DNA of 64,000 nucleotides, from contig NZ_JAQZAM010000004.1 in assembly GCF_028737215.1 (NCBI RefSeq), forward strand, positions 307,669 to 371,668, read 5' to 3'. The notes below the pieces were generated by a model that saw only the letters and a program-made list of their open reading frames with translations, was not told where the DNA came from and ran no database searches. A program made the translations under genes and the position numbers. The stretch is from Actinomycetospora chibensis. Lineage in GTDB: Bacteria > Actinomycetota > Actinomycetes > Mycobacteriales > Pseudonocardiaceae. Below are positions 55,509 through 63,613 of this stretch, piece after piece (position 1 is the stretch's first letter; each line of letters opens with the position of its first letter).

Positions 55509-56351
55509 GTGGAGCACGGGGTCCACGACGCGCCGGTCGGGCCCGGGGCCTGGGTGTCCGCCCTGCTGGTCCTGGTCGTCGCCGCGCTCTACGCCGCCGG
55601 CGTCCTGCGCCTGCGCACGCGGGGGGACCGCTGGCCCACGGCCCGGTCGGCCGCGGCCGCCGGCGGCATCGCGGCGATGGGCGCCGCGCTGCTCCCGCCC
55701 CTGGGCGACCGCCCCGAGTTCGTGGCGCACGTCGTCGGCCACCTGCTGCTGGCCATGGTCGCGCCGCTGCTCCTCGCGCTGGCCGCGCCCGTCACGCTCG
55801 CCCTGCGCGCGCTGCCCATCACCGGGCGCCGCCGGCTGCTCGCCGTGCTGCACAGCCGCCCCGCTCGGGCGCTGACGTGGGCGCCCCTCGTCGCCGTCCT
55901 CGAGCTCGGCGGGATGTACGCCTTCTACCTCACCGACCTGTTCGCGCTGGCCCATGCGCACCCGGCGCTGATGGCCCTCGTGCACCTGCACATGGTGCTC
56001 GCAGGCCTCCTGCTCAGCGTGGTCCTCGCCGGCCGCGACCCGCTCCCGCACCGCCCGGGGCTGCTCGGCTCGCTGGTGCTCCTGCTGGTCGTGGCCGCCG
56101 GGCACGACGTGCTGGCCAAGCTGATGTACGCGCGCCTCCTGCCCGCCGGCGCCGGCAGTCCCGACCAGCTCCGGCTCGGCGCGCAGGTCATGTACTACGG
56201 CGGGAGCGCGGTGGAGATCGCGCTCGCCGTGGCCCTGATGGCCGGCTGGTACGCCCGCGGCGGCCGGGAGCTGCGTCGGGAGCGGGCCCGGGAGCGTGGC
56301 CGCGGCCGGATCAGTGCGCCGGCGCCGGCCGGTTCCCCAGCACGCGGGTGA
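55509..56351 (+). CDS. ctaG: cytochrome c oxidase assembly protein, CtaG (caa3) family
   Basis: The 280-residue protein has about seven helices and conserved histidines in FVAHVVGHLLLAMVAPLLLALAAP and HLHMVLAGLLL, the CtaG_Caa3 pattern linked to copper delivery or assembly of aa3/caa3 oxidase, served here by CtaD at 4387. An Arg-rich tail follows the last helix. Its 3' end overlaps the end of the facing decarboxylase gene by 41 bp. GTG start just after the DUF2243 stop. Confidence 0.85.
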   Translation: MEHGVHDAPVGPGAWVSALLVLVVAALYAAGVLRLRTRGDRWPTARSAAAAGGIAAMGAALLPPLGDRPEFVAHVVGHLLLAMVAPLLLALAAPVTLALRALPITGRRRLLAVLHSRPARALTWAPLVAVLELGGMYAFYLTDLFALAHAHPALMALVHLHMVLAGLLLSVVLAGRDPLPHRPGLLGSLVLLLVVAAGHDVLAKLMYARLLPAGAGSPDQLRLGAQVMYYGGSAVEIALAVALMAGWYARGGRELRRERARERGRGRISAPAPAGSPARG

Positions 56352-58005
56352 GCGCGGCGAGCAGGTCCGGGACGTCGTCGCGGGGGACGACGGCCTGCAC
56401 GAGCGTCACCCGCTCGGGGTGGGCGCTCGCGCCGGCGAGGGCCGCGCGCAGGTCGCCGACGGTGCGCACGCGCGAGGCGTCGAGCTGGTCGCCCCCGCCG
56501 AGGGCCCGGGCGAGCGCCGGCCAGTCCCAGGCCGTGATGTCGTTGTACGACTCGTCGGGTCCGTGGATGGCGCGCTCGACGGTGTAGCCGTCGTTGTCCA
56601 CGACGACGATCACCGCCGGGATGCGCTCGCGCAGCACGGTGGCGAGCTCGGTGGCCGTCATCTGCGCGGCCCCGTCGCCGACGAGCAGCACGCCGCGGTG
56701 CCCGGGTCGCGCGGTACAGGTGCCGAGCAGCGCGGGGATCGTGTAGCCGATCGACGCCCACAGCGGCTGGCCGACGAAGGTCACACCGGCGGGCAGGCGG
56801 TGGGGCGCCATGCCGTAGAAGCTCGTGCCCTGGTCGGCGAGCACGATGTCGCCGCTGCGCAGGAACGCGCTCACCTCCCGCCACAGGCTGCTCTGCCCGA
56901 GCGGCTGGTCGTCGGGGGCCGCGACCGCCGCCGTCACGGGCTCGGCCAGCGGGGCGGTCGGCGCGGGCCCGGCGCGCCGGGCGGCGACCTCCGCGACGAG
57001 GGGCTCGAGCGCCGCGAGGGCCGTCGGCAGCTCGACCGGCGCGAAGGTCGCGGCCCCCACCGACACCGAGCGCGGTCCGACGTCGACCGTGCGGCTGCGG
57101 GTGATGTGCTGGGTGAACATCCCGCTGTTGAGGTCGGTGAACTGGACCCCGGCGACCACGAGCACCGCGGCGTCCTCGACGGCCGTGCGCGTGGCGGGCG
57201 GGCTCGCGGCGCCGGTGTAGGTCCCCGCGAACCGGGGCGCGCTCTCGTCGACGAGGCTCTTCGCCCAGGGCGTCGTCGCGTGCGGCAGGGGACCGGCGGC
57301 GAGTAGCCGGGCGAGCGTCTCGGCCGCCCCGAGGCGGTGCACCTGGAGCCCGGCGAGCACCGCTACGTCGTCGGGCGACGAGGCCGACCCGAGGAGCCGC
57401 CGGGCGGCCTCGACGAAGCCCTCGAGCGCCTCGGGGTCGGTGGTGTCGACGGGCGCGGGCAGCGCGGCGGCAGCCTTCTCGGCCGGCGCCGCGGCCACGT
57501 CGGCGGGGACGACGAGGTAGCCGGGCAGGCGCCGGTCGCGGACCTCGCGCAGCACCCGGTCGATCTCGGCGACCGCGTCGTCCTCGGTGAGCGAGGCCCG
57601 CGCGACCGTGATGTCGGCGTGCATCGCCGTGAAGTGCCCGAACACCCCGTCGCCGAGCGTGTGGTGCACCGGGCGGCGCAGGGCCTGCGCGGCGAGCGCG
57701 GGCGCGCCGACGATGTGCACCACCGGCACGTGCTCGGCGTAGCTGCCCGCGATCGCGTTGATGGCGCTGAGCTCGCCCACCCCGAACGTCGTGCACAGCG
57801 CGGCGATCCCGCGCAGACGCCCGTACCCGTCGGCGGCATAGCCGGCGTTGAGCTCGTTGGTGCACCCCGTCCAGCGGACCGTGGGGTGGTGGGTGACGTG
57901 GTCGAGCATCGCGAGGCTGTAGTCGCCGGGGACGCCGAAGATGCGGTCGACGCCCAGCTCCGCCAGCCGGTCGACGAGGTGGTCGGCGACGGTGTATCCG
58001 CTCAC
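56311..58005 (-). CDS. ThDP-dependent 2-oxo-acid decarboxylase (indolepyruvate/pyruvate decarboxylase family)
   Basis: The 564-residue protein has E51 in TNELNAGYAADGYGR for ThDP activation, a HH pair near residue 115 (PVHHTLGDG) as in pyruvate decarboxylases, and the ThDP-Mg motif GDGAAQMTATELATVLRERIPAVIVVVDNDGYTVE. It turns a 2-oxo acid such as indolepyruvate, phenylpyruvate or pyruvate into an aldehyde. The gene lies 16 bp after an AMP-dependent ligase gene on the same strand, so both probably work on one aromatic or branched substrate. GTG start. Confidence 0.9.
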   Translation of the reverse strand: MSGYTVADHLVDRLAELGVDRIFGVPGDYSLAMLDHVTHHPTVRWTGCTNELNAGYAADGYGRLRGIAALCTTFGVGELSAINAIAGSYAEHVPVVHIVGAPALAAQALRRPVHHTLGDGVFGHFTAMHADITVARASLTEDDAVAEIDRVLREVRDRRLPGYLVVPADVAAAPAEKAAAALPAPVDTTDPEALEGFVEAARRLLGSASSPDDVAVLAGLQVHRLGAAETLARLLAAGPLPHATTPWAKSLVDESAPRFAGTYTGAASPPATRTAVEDAAVLVVAGVQFTDLNSGMFTQHITRSRTVDVGPRSVSVGAATFAPVELPTALAALEPLVAEVAARRAGPAPTAPLAEPVTAAVAAPDDQPLGQSSLWREVSAFLRSGDIVLADQGTSFYGMAPHRLPAGVTFVGQPLWASIGYTIPALLGTCTARPGHRGVLLVGDGAAQMTATELATVLRERIPAVIVVVDNDGYTVERAIHGPDESYNDITAWDWPALARALGGGDQLDASRVRTVGDLRAALAGASAHPERVTLVQAVVPRDDVPDLLAALTRVLGNRPAPAH

Positions 58006-58021
58006 GGGCGGCAGGCTCCCG

Positions 58022-59536
58022 TCACGACGAGGCCATGGCCATGATCGCGGCCCGGTCGGGTTTGCCCTGCTCGGTGAGCGGGAGGTCGTCCGGCTCGACG
58101 ACGACCAGCGTGTCGGCGACCGCCCGGCCGTGCTCGGTGGCCACGGCATCTCGGCCGGCCGCCACGTCGACCCCCGCGCCCCAGGGCAGCACCGCCGCGA
58201 TCCGCCGGCCCCGTGCCGGGTCGGCCACGACCACCGCGTAGCGCACGTCGGGCCGCCGCATGAGCGTGTCCTCGATCCCCGTCGGCGTCACCAGCCGGCC
58301 GTCGACGACCGTGCAGTCGGCGGCGCGCCCGAGGACGTGCAGGCGACCGTCGTCGCCGAGGCGCCCGAGGTCGCCGGTGCGGTACCAGCCGTCGACGAAG
58401 TGCTCCGCCTGCTCGACCGGCCGGTTCCGGTAGCCGTGCGCCATGGCGGGGGAGCGGACCTCGATCGACCCGTACGTCGGGTCGAGCGCGCCGTCGTCGC
58501 GCCGGAAACGGACCTCGACACCGGGCAGGACCGTCCCGGCGCAGGTGGCGCGCTCGGGGTCGGCGGGGTCGTAGTCGGCGGGGCGCAGGGCGCTGACGAT
58601 CCCGATCTCGCTGGCGCCGTAGGTGTGCTGGAGCACCGGGCCGAGGCGCTCGACGGCACGCCGGCGCAGCGCGGGCGGGGCGGAGGCGCCGATGTGCGTC
58701 AGCGTCCGCAGCGAGGACAGGTCGCGGGCGGCCACGTCGGGGTGGTCCATGAGCGCGACCAGCTGGGGCTCGACGAGGAACAGGTCGGTGATCCGATCGG
58801 TCTCGATCGACGCCAGCAGGGCGGCGGGGTCGGAGTCGTCGCGCAGCACCACCGTGCCGCCGCCGATGAGGGTCTGGGCGACGAGGATCTGGGTGAGGTA
58901 GGCCTCGGGGCCCGAGGCGAGCTGGCGTCGCTCGGGGCGGTGCGGGGTGGCGACCGCCGCGGCCCAGGCGGCGACGTCGCGCACGCTGCTCTTCGGGATG
59001 CCCGTCGTGCCGCCGGAGGACAGGACCGTGCCGAGGTCCGCCAGGTGCGCCCGCGACGCGAGCGGTGCGGACGGCTGCGCGGCGGCGAGCTCGTCGAGGC
59101 GCTCCGGGACGCCCGCCACGGGGCCGACCGCGACCACGGGGGCGGTCGTCTCCGGCAGCAGGTGGGCGGTCTGCGGGAAGACGACGACCACACGCGGGTC
59201 GATCTGCGCGAGCTGCTGCGCACGGCGGTCCGCCCCGGGCGGGGCCGAGACGTACACCGCGGCCGCGTCGATGAGGTGCGTCGCGTAGCGCACCGCGAGC
59301 GCGTCGGGCCGGTTCGGCCCGTACTGCGCGACGAGGTCGCCCGTACCGATGCCCAGGCCGGCGAGGGCCCGCGCGTAGCGGTGGATCGCGGCGAGGAGCT
59401 CGGCGCCGGTGGTCTCGCCGTCGGGGTGGCGCAGGACGACGCGGTCGCCGGCGGCGTCGAGGGCAGCGACGACCTGCTCCACCGAGGGGTGCGGGGCGGA
59501 GGGCGTGCCGGCCGTGTCGGCGGCCGTGTCGGTCAC
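58022..59536 (-). CDS. AMP-dependent acyl-CoA synthetase/ligase, FadD-like
   Basis: The 504-residue adenylate-forming enzyme has a P-loop LSSGGTTGIPKSS, YGASEIG (A5), WYRTGDLGRLGDDGRLHVLGR (A7-A8) and LTEQGKPDRAAI with the catalytic lysine. The chain type is unknown; plausible substrates are acids formed from the decarboxylase product. A TetR-type palindromic operator lies 48 bp before the GTG start. It is divergent from psuG. Confidence 0.87.
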   Translation of the reverse strand: MTDTAADTAGTPSAPHPSVEQVVAALDAAGDRVVLRHPDGETTGAELLAAIHRYARALAGLGIGTGDLVAQYGPNRPDALAVRYATHLIDAAAVYVSAPPGADRRAQQLAQIDPRVVVVFPQTAHLLPETTAPVVAVGPVAGVPERLDELAAAQPSAPLASRAHLADLGTVLSSGGTTGIPKSSVRDVAAWAAAVATPHRPERRQLASGPEAYLTQILVAQTLIGGGTVVLRDDSDPAALLASIETDRITDLFLVEPQLVALMDHPDVAARDLSSLRTLTHIGASAPPALRRRAVERLGPVLQHTYGASEIGIVSALRPADYDPADPERATCAGTVLPGVEVRFRRDDGALDPTYGSIEVRSPAMAHGYRNRPVEQAEHFVDGWYRTGDLGRLGDDGRLHVLGRAADCTVVDGRLVTPTGIEDTLMRRPDVRYAVVVADPARGRRIAAVLPWGAGVDVAAGRDAVATEHGRAVADTLVVVEPDDLPLTEQGKPDRAAIMAMASS

Positions 59537-59583
59537 GCTCCGTACCGTCGCGCGGAACGAACGCGGGGGCCATCGGCTGATCG

Positions 59584-59601
59584 GGTGAGCGATCGTTCAC
59601 C
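59584..59601. promoter_or_regulatory. 18-bp palindromic operator GGTGAGCGATCGTTCACC
   Basis: The arms match at 16 of 18 positions around CGATCG, a form common for TetR-type regulators of acyl-CoA ligase and fatty or aromatic acid genes. It lies between the divergent ligase and psuG genes. The cognate regulator is not in the window. Confidence 0.65.
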
Positions 59602-59627
59602 GCGGCCCGGCAGGCGACACTCGCGAC

Positions 59628-60557
59628 GTGACACCACCCGCCACCCTGTTCGTGGCCGACGAGGTCCGGGACGCGATCGCCGCAGGCCGGCCGGTCGTCG
59701 CGCTCGAGTCCACGATCATCACCCACGGGCTCCCGCGCCCCCGCAACCTCGCGACGGCGCTCGAGGCCGAGGAGCTGCTCCGCGACGCCGGCGTGGTGCC
59801 GGCGACGGTCGGGGTCGCGGGCGGGCGTCCCGTCGTGGGCCTGTCGCGGGCCGAGCTCGCGCGCCTCGCCGAGACCCCGGACGTCGCGAAGATCAGCGTG
59901 CGGGACCTGCCGGTGGCGGCCGCGCGGGGCGCCGACGGCGGCACCACGGTGGCCGCGACCGCGCTGCTCGCCCGGCGGGCCGGGATCGGCGTCTTCGCCA
60001 CGGGCGGGCTCGGCGGCGTGCACCGCGGGGCGTCGACGACCTTCGACGAGTCGGCCGACCTCGTCGCGCTCGCCGGCGTCCCGATCCTCGTGGTTTCCGC
60101 GGGCGTGAAGTCGATCCTCGACGTCCCCGCCACCCTGGAGCGCCTCGAGACCCTCAACGTCACCGTGCTCGGGTACCGCACCGACGCGTTCCCCGGCTTC
60201 TACGTGCGCGACTCCGGCTCGCCGGTGCCCGCCCGGGTCGAGAGCCCGCAGGAGGTCGCGGCCGTCGTCCGGGCCCGCGACGCGCTGGACCTGCGCTCGG
60301 CGGTGGTGCTCGCGAACCCCGTCGCGGCGTCCGCCCAGCTCGATCCCGACGAGCACCGCGCGGTGCTGGACCAGGCTCTCGCCGAGGCCGCCGCACGGGG
60401 TGTCGTCGGCCACGACACGACGCCGTTCCTGCTCGACCAGATGCGGCGCTCGACCGAGGACCGCAGTCTGGAGGTCAACGTCGCGGTCTACCGGGGCAAC
60501 GTGTCCCTGGGCGCCGAGGTGGCCCGGGCGCTGGCGGGCGGGCCGAACGGCGGCTGA
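59628..60557 (+). CDS. psuG: pseudouridine-5'-phosphate glycosidase
   Basis: The enzyme reversibly splits pseudouridine 5'-phosphate into uracil and ribose 5-phosphate. The 309-residue protein carries VVALESTIITHGLPRPRNL, GVAGGRPVVGL, TTVAATALLARRAGIGVFATGGLGGVHRG (lysine partner loop), VVSAGVKSILD with the catalytic lysine, and VAVYRGNVSLGAEVA. The kinase psuK, its usual partner, is not adjacent. GTG at 59628; GACACT six bases upstream may be a -10. Confidence 0.94.
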   Translation: MTPPATLFVADEVRDAIAAGRPVVALESTIITHGLPRPRNLATALEAEELLRDAGVVPATVGVAGGRPVVGLSRAELARLAETPDVAKISVRDLPVAAARGADGGTTVAATALLARRAGIGVFATGGLGGVHRGASTTFDESADLVALAGVPILVVSAGVKSILDVPATLERLETLNVTVLGYRTDAFPGFYVRDSGSPVPARVESPQEVAAVVRARDALDLRSAVVLANPVAASAQLDPDEHRAVLDQALAEAAARGVVGHDTTPFLLDQMRRSTEDRSLEVNVAVYRGNVSLGAEVARALAGGPNGG

Positions 60558-60558
60558 C

Positions 60559-60586
60559 GCGTACCCCTCCCGGTCACCGGGTACGC
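60559..60586 (+). terminator. hairpin after psuG
   Basis: GCGTACCC (60559-60566) pairs with GGGTACGC (60579-60586) over a 12-base loop, starting 1 bp past the psuG stop. No T run. Confidence 0.5.
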
Positions 60587-60634
60587 AACACGAGGCTTGT
60601 ACGCGGTCGGGGACGGCACGAGAGGAGCGGTGGG

Positions 60635-61489
60635 GTGACGAGGCAGGGCAGCGAGGTCGACTGGGACGCCGAGCGTTCGGCCTTCGTGGCCGAGGACGCG
60701 ACCGAGCGTCGCAAGGGCAACGACGGGTACCCGAGCAACGGGAACGCACCGGCCGGGGGACCGCGGATCGGCATGCTCGCCCAGGCGGTCGGCGAGCTCT
60801 CGGCGGCGCTGCTCGACACCCCGCTGACCCACGGGGTCAACGAGCTGCTCGAGCGGGTCGTCACCCTCGGACCCCGCGTGGTCACCGCCGCCGACCTCGC
60901 GAGTGTCACCCTGCGCCGCGAGGACGACGGCGGATACTCCACGCCCGCACACTCGGACGAGCTGGCCGTCCGGCTCGACGAGGTGCAGTACGACCACCAG
61001 GAGGGTCCGTGCGTGCGGGCCCTGGAGGCCGGCGGGCTCGGTGTGGCCCGCAGCGACGACCTCGCGCACGACACCACCTTCCCGCGCTTCGGTCCGGCCG
61101 CCGCCGAGATCGGGGCGGGGAGCGTGTTCGCGGTCGGCCTCTTCCCCGTGGGCGGTCCGCGTCCGCTGCGCGGCGCGCTGAACTTCTACCGTCGCGAGGC
61201 CGGGGGCCTCGGTCAGGCCGACCGTGAGGCCGCGGTGCTGCTCGCCGCCCACGTGTCGACGGCGCTCGCGTACGTCACGGCCACCGAGGCCGCCGAGCTG
61301 CGCCAGACGCAGTTCCGCACCGCGCTGGACTCGCGCGACGTCATCGGCCAGGCCAAGGGCATCCTCATGGAGCGTCGGGGCCTGCCCGCCGACCAGGCGT
61401 TCGACGTGCTGCGCCGGGCATCCCAGGACCTCAACGTGAAGCTGCGCGACGTCGCCGCCACGCTCGCCGAGCGTCGCGCCGACCTCTGA
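60635..61489 (+). CDS. GAF-ANTAR domain RNA-binding regulator, paralogue
   Basis: The 284-residue protein has a GAF domain (about 45-205; VQYDHQEGPCVRALEAGG and FPRFGPAAAEIGAGSVFAVGL) and a C-terminal ANTAR domain almost identical to that of the 41331 gene (SRDVIGQAKGILMERRGLPADQAFDVLRRASQDLNVKLRDVAATL). It should act as an antiterminator on hairpin pairs in mRNA. Residues 23-40 (ERRKGNDGYPSNGNAPAGG) form a polar insert before the GAF domain. GTG at 60635 follows AGGAG by 7 bp. Confidence 0.88.
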   Translation: MTRQGSEVDWDAERSAFVAEDATERRKGNDGYPSNGNAPAGGPRIGMLAQAVGELSAALLDTPLTHGVNELLERVVTLGPRVVTAADLASVTLRREDDGGYSTPAHSDELAVRLDEVQYDHQEGPCVRALEAGGLGVARSDDLAHDTTFPRFGPAAAEIGAGSVFAVGLFPVGGPRPLRGALNFYRREAGGLGQADREAAVLLAAHVSTALAYVTATEAAELRQTQFRTALDSRDVIGQAKGILMERRGLPADQAFDVLRRASQDLNVKLRDVAATLAERRADL

Positions 61490-61539
61490 GGACCGTCCCG
61501 CCCGTGCTGCCCTCCGGCGTCCGGGCGAGGATCACCGGC

Positions 61540-62361
61540 ATGGCCGAGGAGGAGAGCACCGACGGGAAGCCCGGTCGGTGGGCGCGGTTCCGTGCGTCGG
61601 CGGCGCAGGCCGGACGCCGGGCGCGCGACCTGGATCGATCGGAGGGCCTGCGCACCGCCGTCGCCCGGGTGCGCCGCGCATTGCCCGGCGACGCGCACTT
61701 CGGCGATCCGCTCTCGCTCGGCGGGGCGCGCCACGCGGAGTTTGCCGGCCGCGCCGTGGTCGGGCTGACCGGGAACCGGCCGGGCGTCACGCGCGAGGTG
61801 AGCCTGGGCGGGCTGCAGCTCTGGCAGTCGGTGCTCGAGCGCTTCGGCGGCGGTGTGGGCGAGCGCGAGGTCACGATGGTGTTCACCGACCTCGTCGACT
61901 TCTCCCGCTGGGCCCTGCGTGCCGGCGACGACGAGGTCCAGCGCGTGCTGCGCGAGGTCAGCGAGGCCTGGGAGAAGCCGGTCACCGACCGCGCGGGCAC
62001 CGTGGTCAAGCGCCTCGGCGACGGGATGATGGCCGTGTTCGCCGAGCCGACCGGTGCCCTCGAGGCCGTCGTCGAGGCCCGCACGCGGCTCGCCGCGCTC
62101 GCCGTCCCGGACTGGACCCCGAGGATGCGGGCGGGCCTGCACCTCGGGCGCCCGCGCCGTGTCGGCGGCGACTTCCTCGGCGTCGCCGTCAACACCGCGG
62201 CGCGCCTGGGCGACCGGGCCGGGCCCGACGAGATCCTGATCAGCGGGGACCTGCTCGCCCGCCTCGACGAGTCCCGCCTGCGCGTGCGCCGCAAGCGCTG
62301 GAACACCCATCTCAAGGGCGCCCCGGCCGGCCTGCAGATCTTCGCGGTCGAGAAGGCCTGA
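61540..62361 (+). CDS. class III adenylate/guanylate cyclase
   Basis: The 273-residue protein has a catalytic domain at about 108-270: VFTDLVDFSRWAL with metal Asp D117, VVKRLGDGMMAVF with the second metal Asp, and GDFLGVAVNTAARLGDRAGPDEILIS with the NTAAR motif. It makes cAMP or cGMP. The basic N-terminal segment (RFRASAAQAGRRARDL) may contact membrane or partners. It follows the GAF-ANTAR gene by 50 bp. ATG at 61540; GTG at 61504 is an alternative. Confidence 0.88.
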   Translation: MAEEESTDGKPGRWARFRASAAQAGRRARDLDRSEGLRTAVARVRRALPGDAHFGDPLSLGGARHAEFAGRAVVGLTGNRPGVTREVSLGGLQLWQSVLERFGGGVGEREVTMVFTDLVDFSRWALRAGDDEVQRVLREVSEAWEKPVTDRAGTVVKRLGDGMMAVFAEPTGALEAVVEARTRLAALAVPDWTPRMRAGLHLGRPRRVGGDFLGVAVNTAARLGDRAGPDEILISGDLLARLDESRLRVRRKRWNTHLKGAPAGLQIFAVEKA

Positions 62362-62375
62362 CCCCTTGCCGTGGG

Positions 62376-62495
62376 TCAGAAGCCGTTGGGGTCGTCGGCG
62401 GTGCTCTCGAAGGTGCCGTCGGCGTTGGTGTCGACCGCGGAGGTGTCGACGTCGACGTCGTTCTTCTCCGCGAGCGCGCCGCTACGCAGCGTCAT
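62376..62495 (-). CDS. possible 39-residue acidic micropeptide after araC
   Basis: The ATG at 62495 abuts the stop of the AraC-type gene, and the frame runs 39 codons to TGA, reading MTLRSGALAEKNDVDVDTS, then AVDTNADGTFESTADDPNGF. The DTNADGTFES part looks like an EF-hand/dockerin calcium loop (Asp, Asn, Asp-Gly). No ribosome site is visible, so it would rely on coupling to araC. It may instead be the leftover end of a larger gene. Confidence 0.35.
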   Translation of the reverse strand: MTLRSGALAEKNDVDVDTSAVDTNADGTFESTADDPNGF

Positions 62496-63479
62496 CTACT
62501 GCCGCAGTGTCGCGCTGGGCGAACGCCCGTAGTGCTCGCGGTAGACCACCGAGAACCGCCCGGGGTGGGCGAACCCCCAGCGCGCGGCGATCGCCTCGAC
62601 GCGGTCGCCGCGCGTGGGGTCGCCGTCGCGCAGGTCGCGGTGCGCGTGCTCGAGCCGGACGCGGCGCAGGTACTCGAGCGGCGTCATGTCCCGGTGGCGG
62701 CGGAAGGCGAGCTGGAGCGAGCGCGCACCGATCCGCGCGGCCTCGGCGATCTCGGTGAGCCCGATGTCCTGGTGGGCGTGGGTGTCCATGTAGTCGACCG
62801 CGCGGCGCACCGTGGCCGGCTCGCCGTTCCCGTCGCCGTGGGCGAACGGGTCGGTGAGCGCCTCGAGGGCGGTGTTCGGGAAGGTCGCCAGCAGGGCCGA
62901 GGCGAGCTGCTGCACGACGGTGGCGCGGACCAGCGGCTCGGACATGAGCGCGTCGGAGGCGATGACCTCGTCCTGGAGGTGGTGGCTCAGCCGGGACCAG
63001 TAGCCGGCGAGCGGGGCCGACACCGGGGCGGCCGACGTGAACGTGATCGCAGCGGGGTCGAGGCCGGAGAAGCCGGAACCGACGCGGGCGACCTCGGCGG
63101 GATCGAGCGCCGTCGCGAGCACGGTGACGTCCTCCCAGCCCGTCTCGAACGCCGACCAGCTCGGTGTGAGCTTGAGCGACCCGGTGACCTCGCCGCGGCC
63201 GTCGCGGATCCGGTGCGGCCCTCCGCCCAGGGTCTGCACCACGACCAGGGCCTCCGGGGGCTCGCACCACGCGCGCACCGGACCCGAGTGGCGCACCGTC
63301 CCCATGACGACCGGACCGGCGGCGGCGACCTCGGTCCAGAACGAGAACCCGTGCGGATCGATCCGTCCGGGCCGCAGGTCGGTGTAGGTCTCGCGGAGGT
63401 ACTCGGTCGCGGCGTCGGGATCGGTGCTCGCCCAGCGGTACCGCGTGACCGGCTGCGGCCGCGTCGCCACACCCTCCAT
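62496..63479 (-). CDS. AraC family transcriptional regulator
   Basis: The 327-residue protein has a cupin-like or AraC-binding domain (to about 200) and two C-terminal helix-turn-helix units (YMDTHAHQDIGLTEIAEAARIGARSLQLAFRRHRDMTPLEYLRRVRLEHAHRDLRDGD, then VEAIAARWGFAHPGRFSVVYREHYGRSPSATL). The target and ligand are unknown; its divergent neighbour is the SMR exporter. ATG at 63479. Confidence 0.9.
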   Translation of the reverse strand: MEGVATRPQPVTRYRWASTDPDAATEYLRETYTDLRPGRIDPHGFSFWTEVAAAGPVVMGTVRHSGPVRAWCEPPEALVVVQTLGGGPHRIRDGRGEVTGSLKLTPSWSAFETGWEDVTVLATALDPAEVARVGSGFSGLDPAAITFTSAAPVSAPLAGYWSRLSHHLQDEVIASDALMSEPLVRATVVQQLASALLATFPNTALEALTDPFAHGDGNGEPATVRRAVDYMDTHAHQDIGLTEIAEAARIGARSLQLAFRRHRDMTPLEYLRRVRLEHAHRDLRDGDPTRGDRVEAIAARWGFAHPGRFSVVYREHYGRSPSATLRQ

Positions 63480-63567
63480 GCCTCACCCTCCGATCGGTCG
63501 CGCGCGATCGAGTATTGCGGACGAGGGAACGGGTCGGCCATCCGTGGGCGCATACTCGGGTACATTT

Positions 63568-63581
63568 TGGGCAGATGCCCA
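63568..63581. promoter_or_regulatory. inverted repeat TGGGCA-GA-TGCCCA before the SMR gene
   Basis: Perfect 6-bp arms with a 2-bp centre lie 33 bp before the SMR start, with TTTGCCCG repeated just after. It is a likely repressor site for the exporter. No guanidine-riboswitch hairpin pair is convincing here. Confidence 0.5.
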
Positions 63582-63613
63582 GTTTGTTTGCCCGTCCCCG
63601 GGAAGGCGGCCCC

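Noticed and set aside
63483..63613. Guanidine riboswitch ahead of the SMR gene
   Set aside because: Only one short inverted repeat is present and the conserved mini-ykkC ACGR loops are absent.
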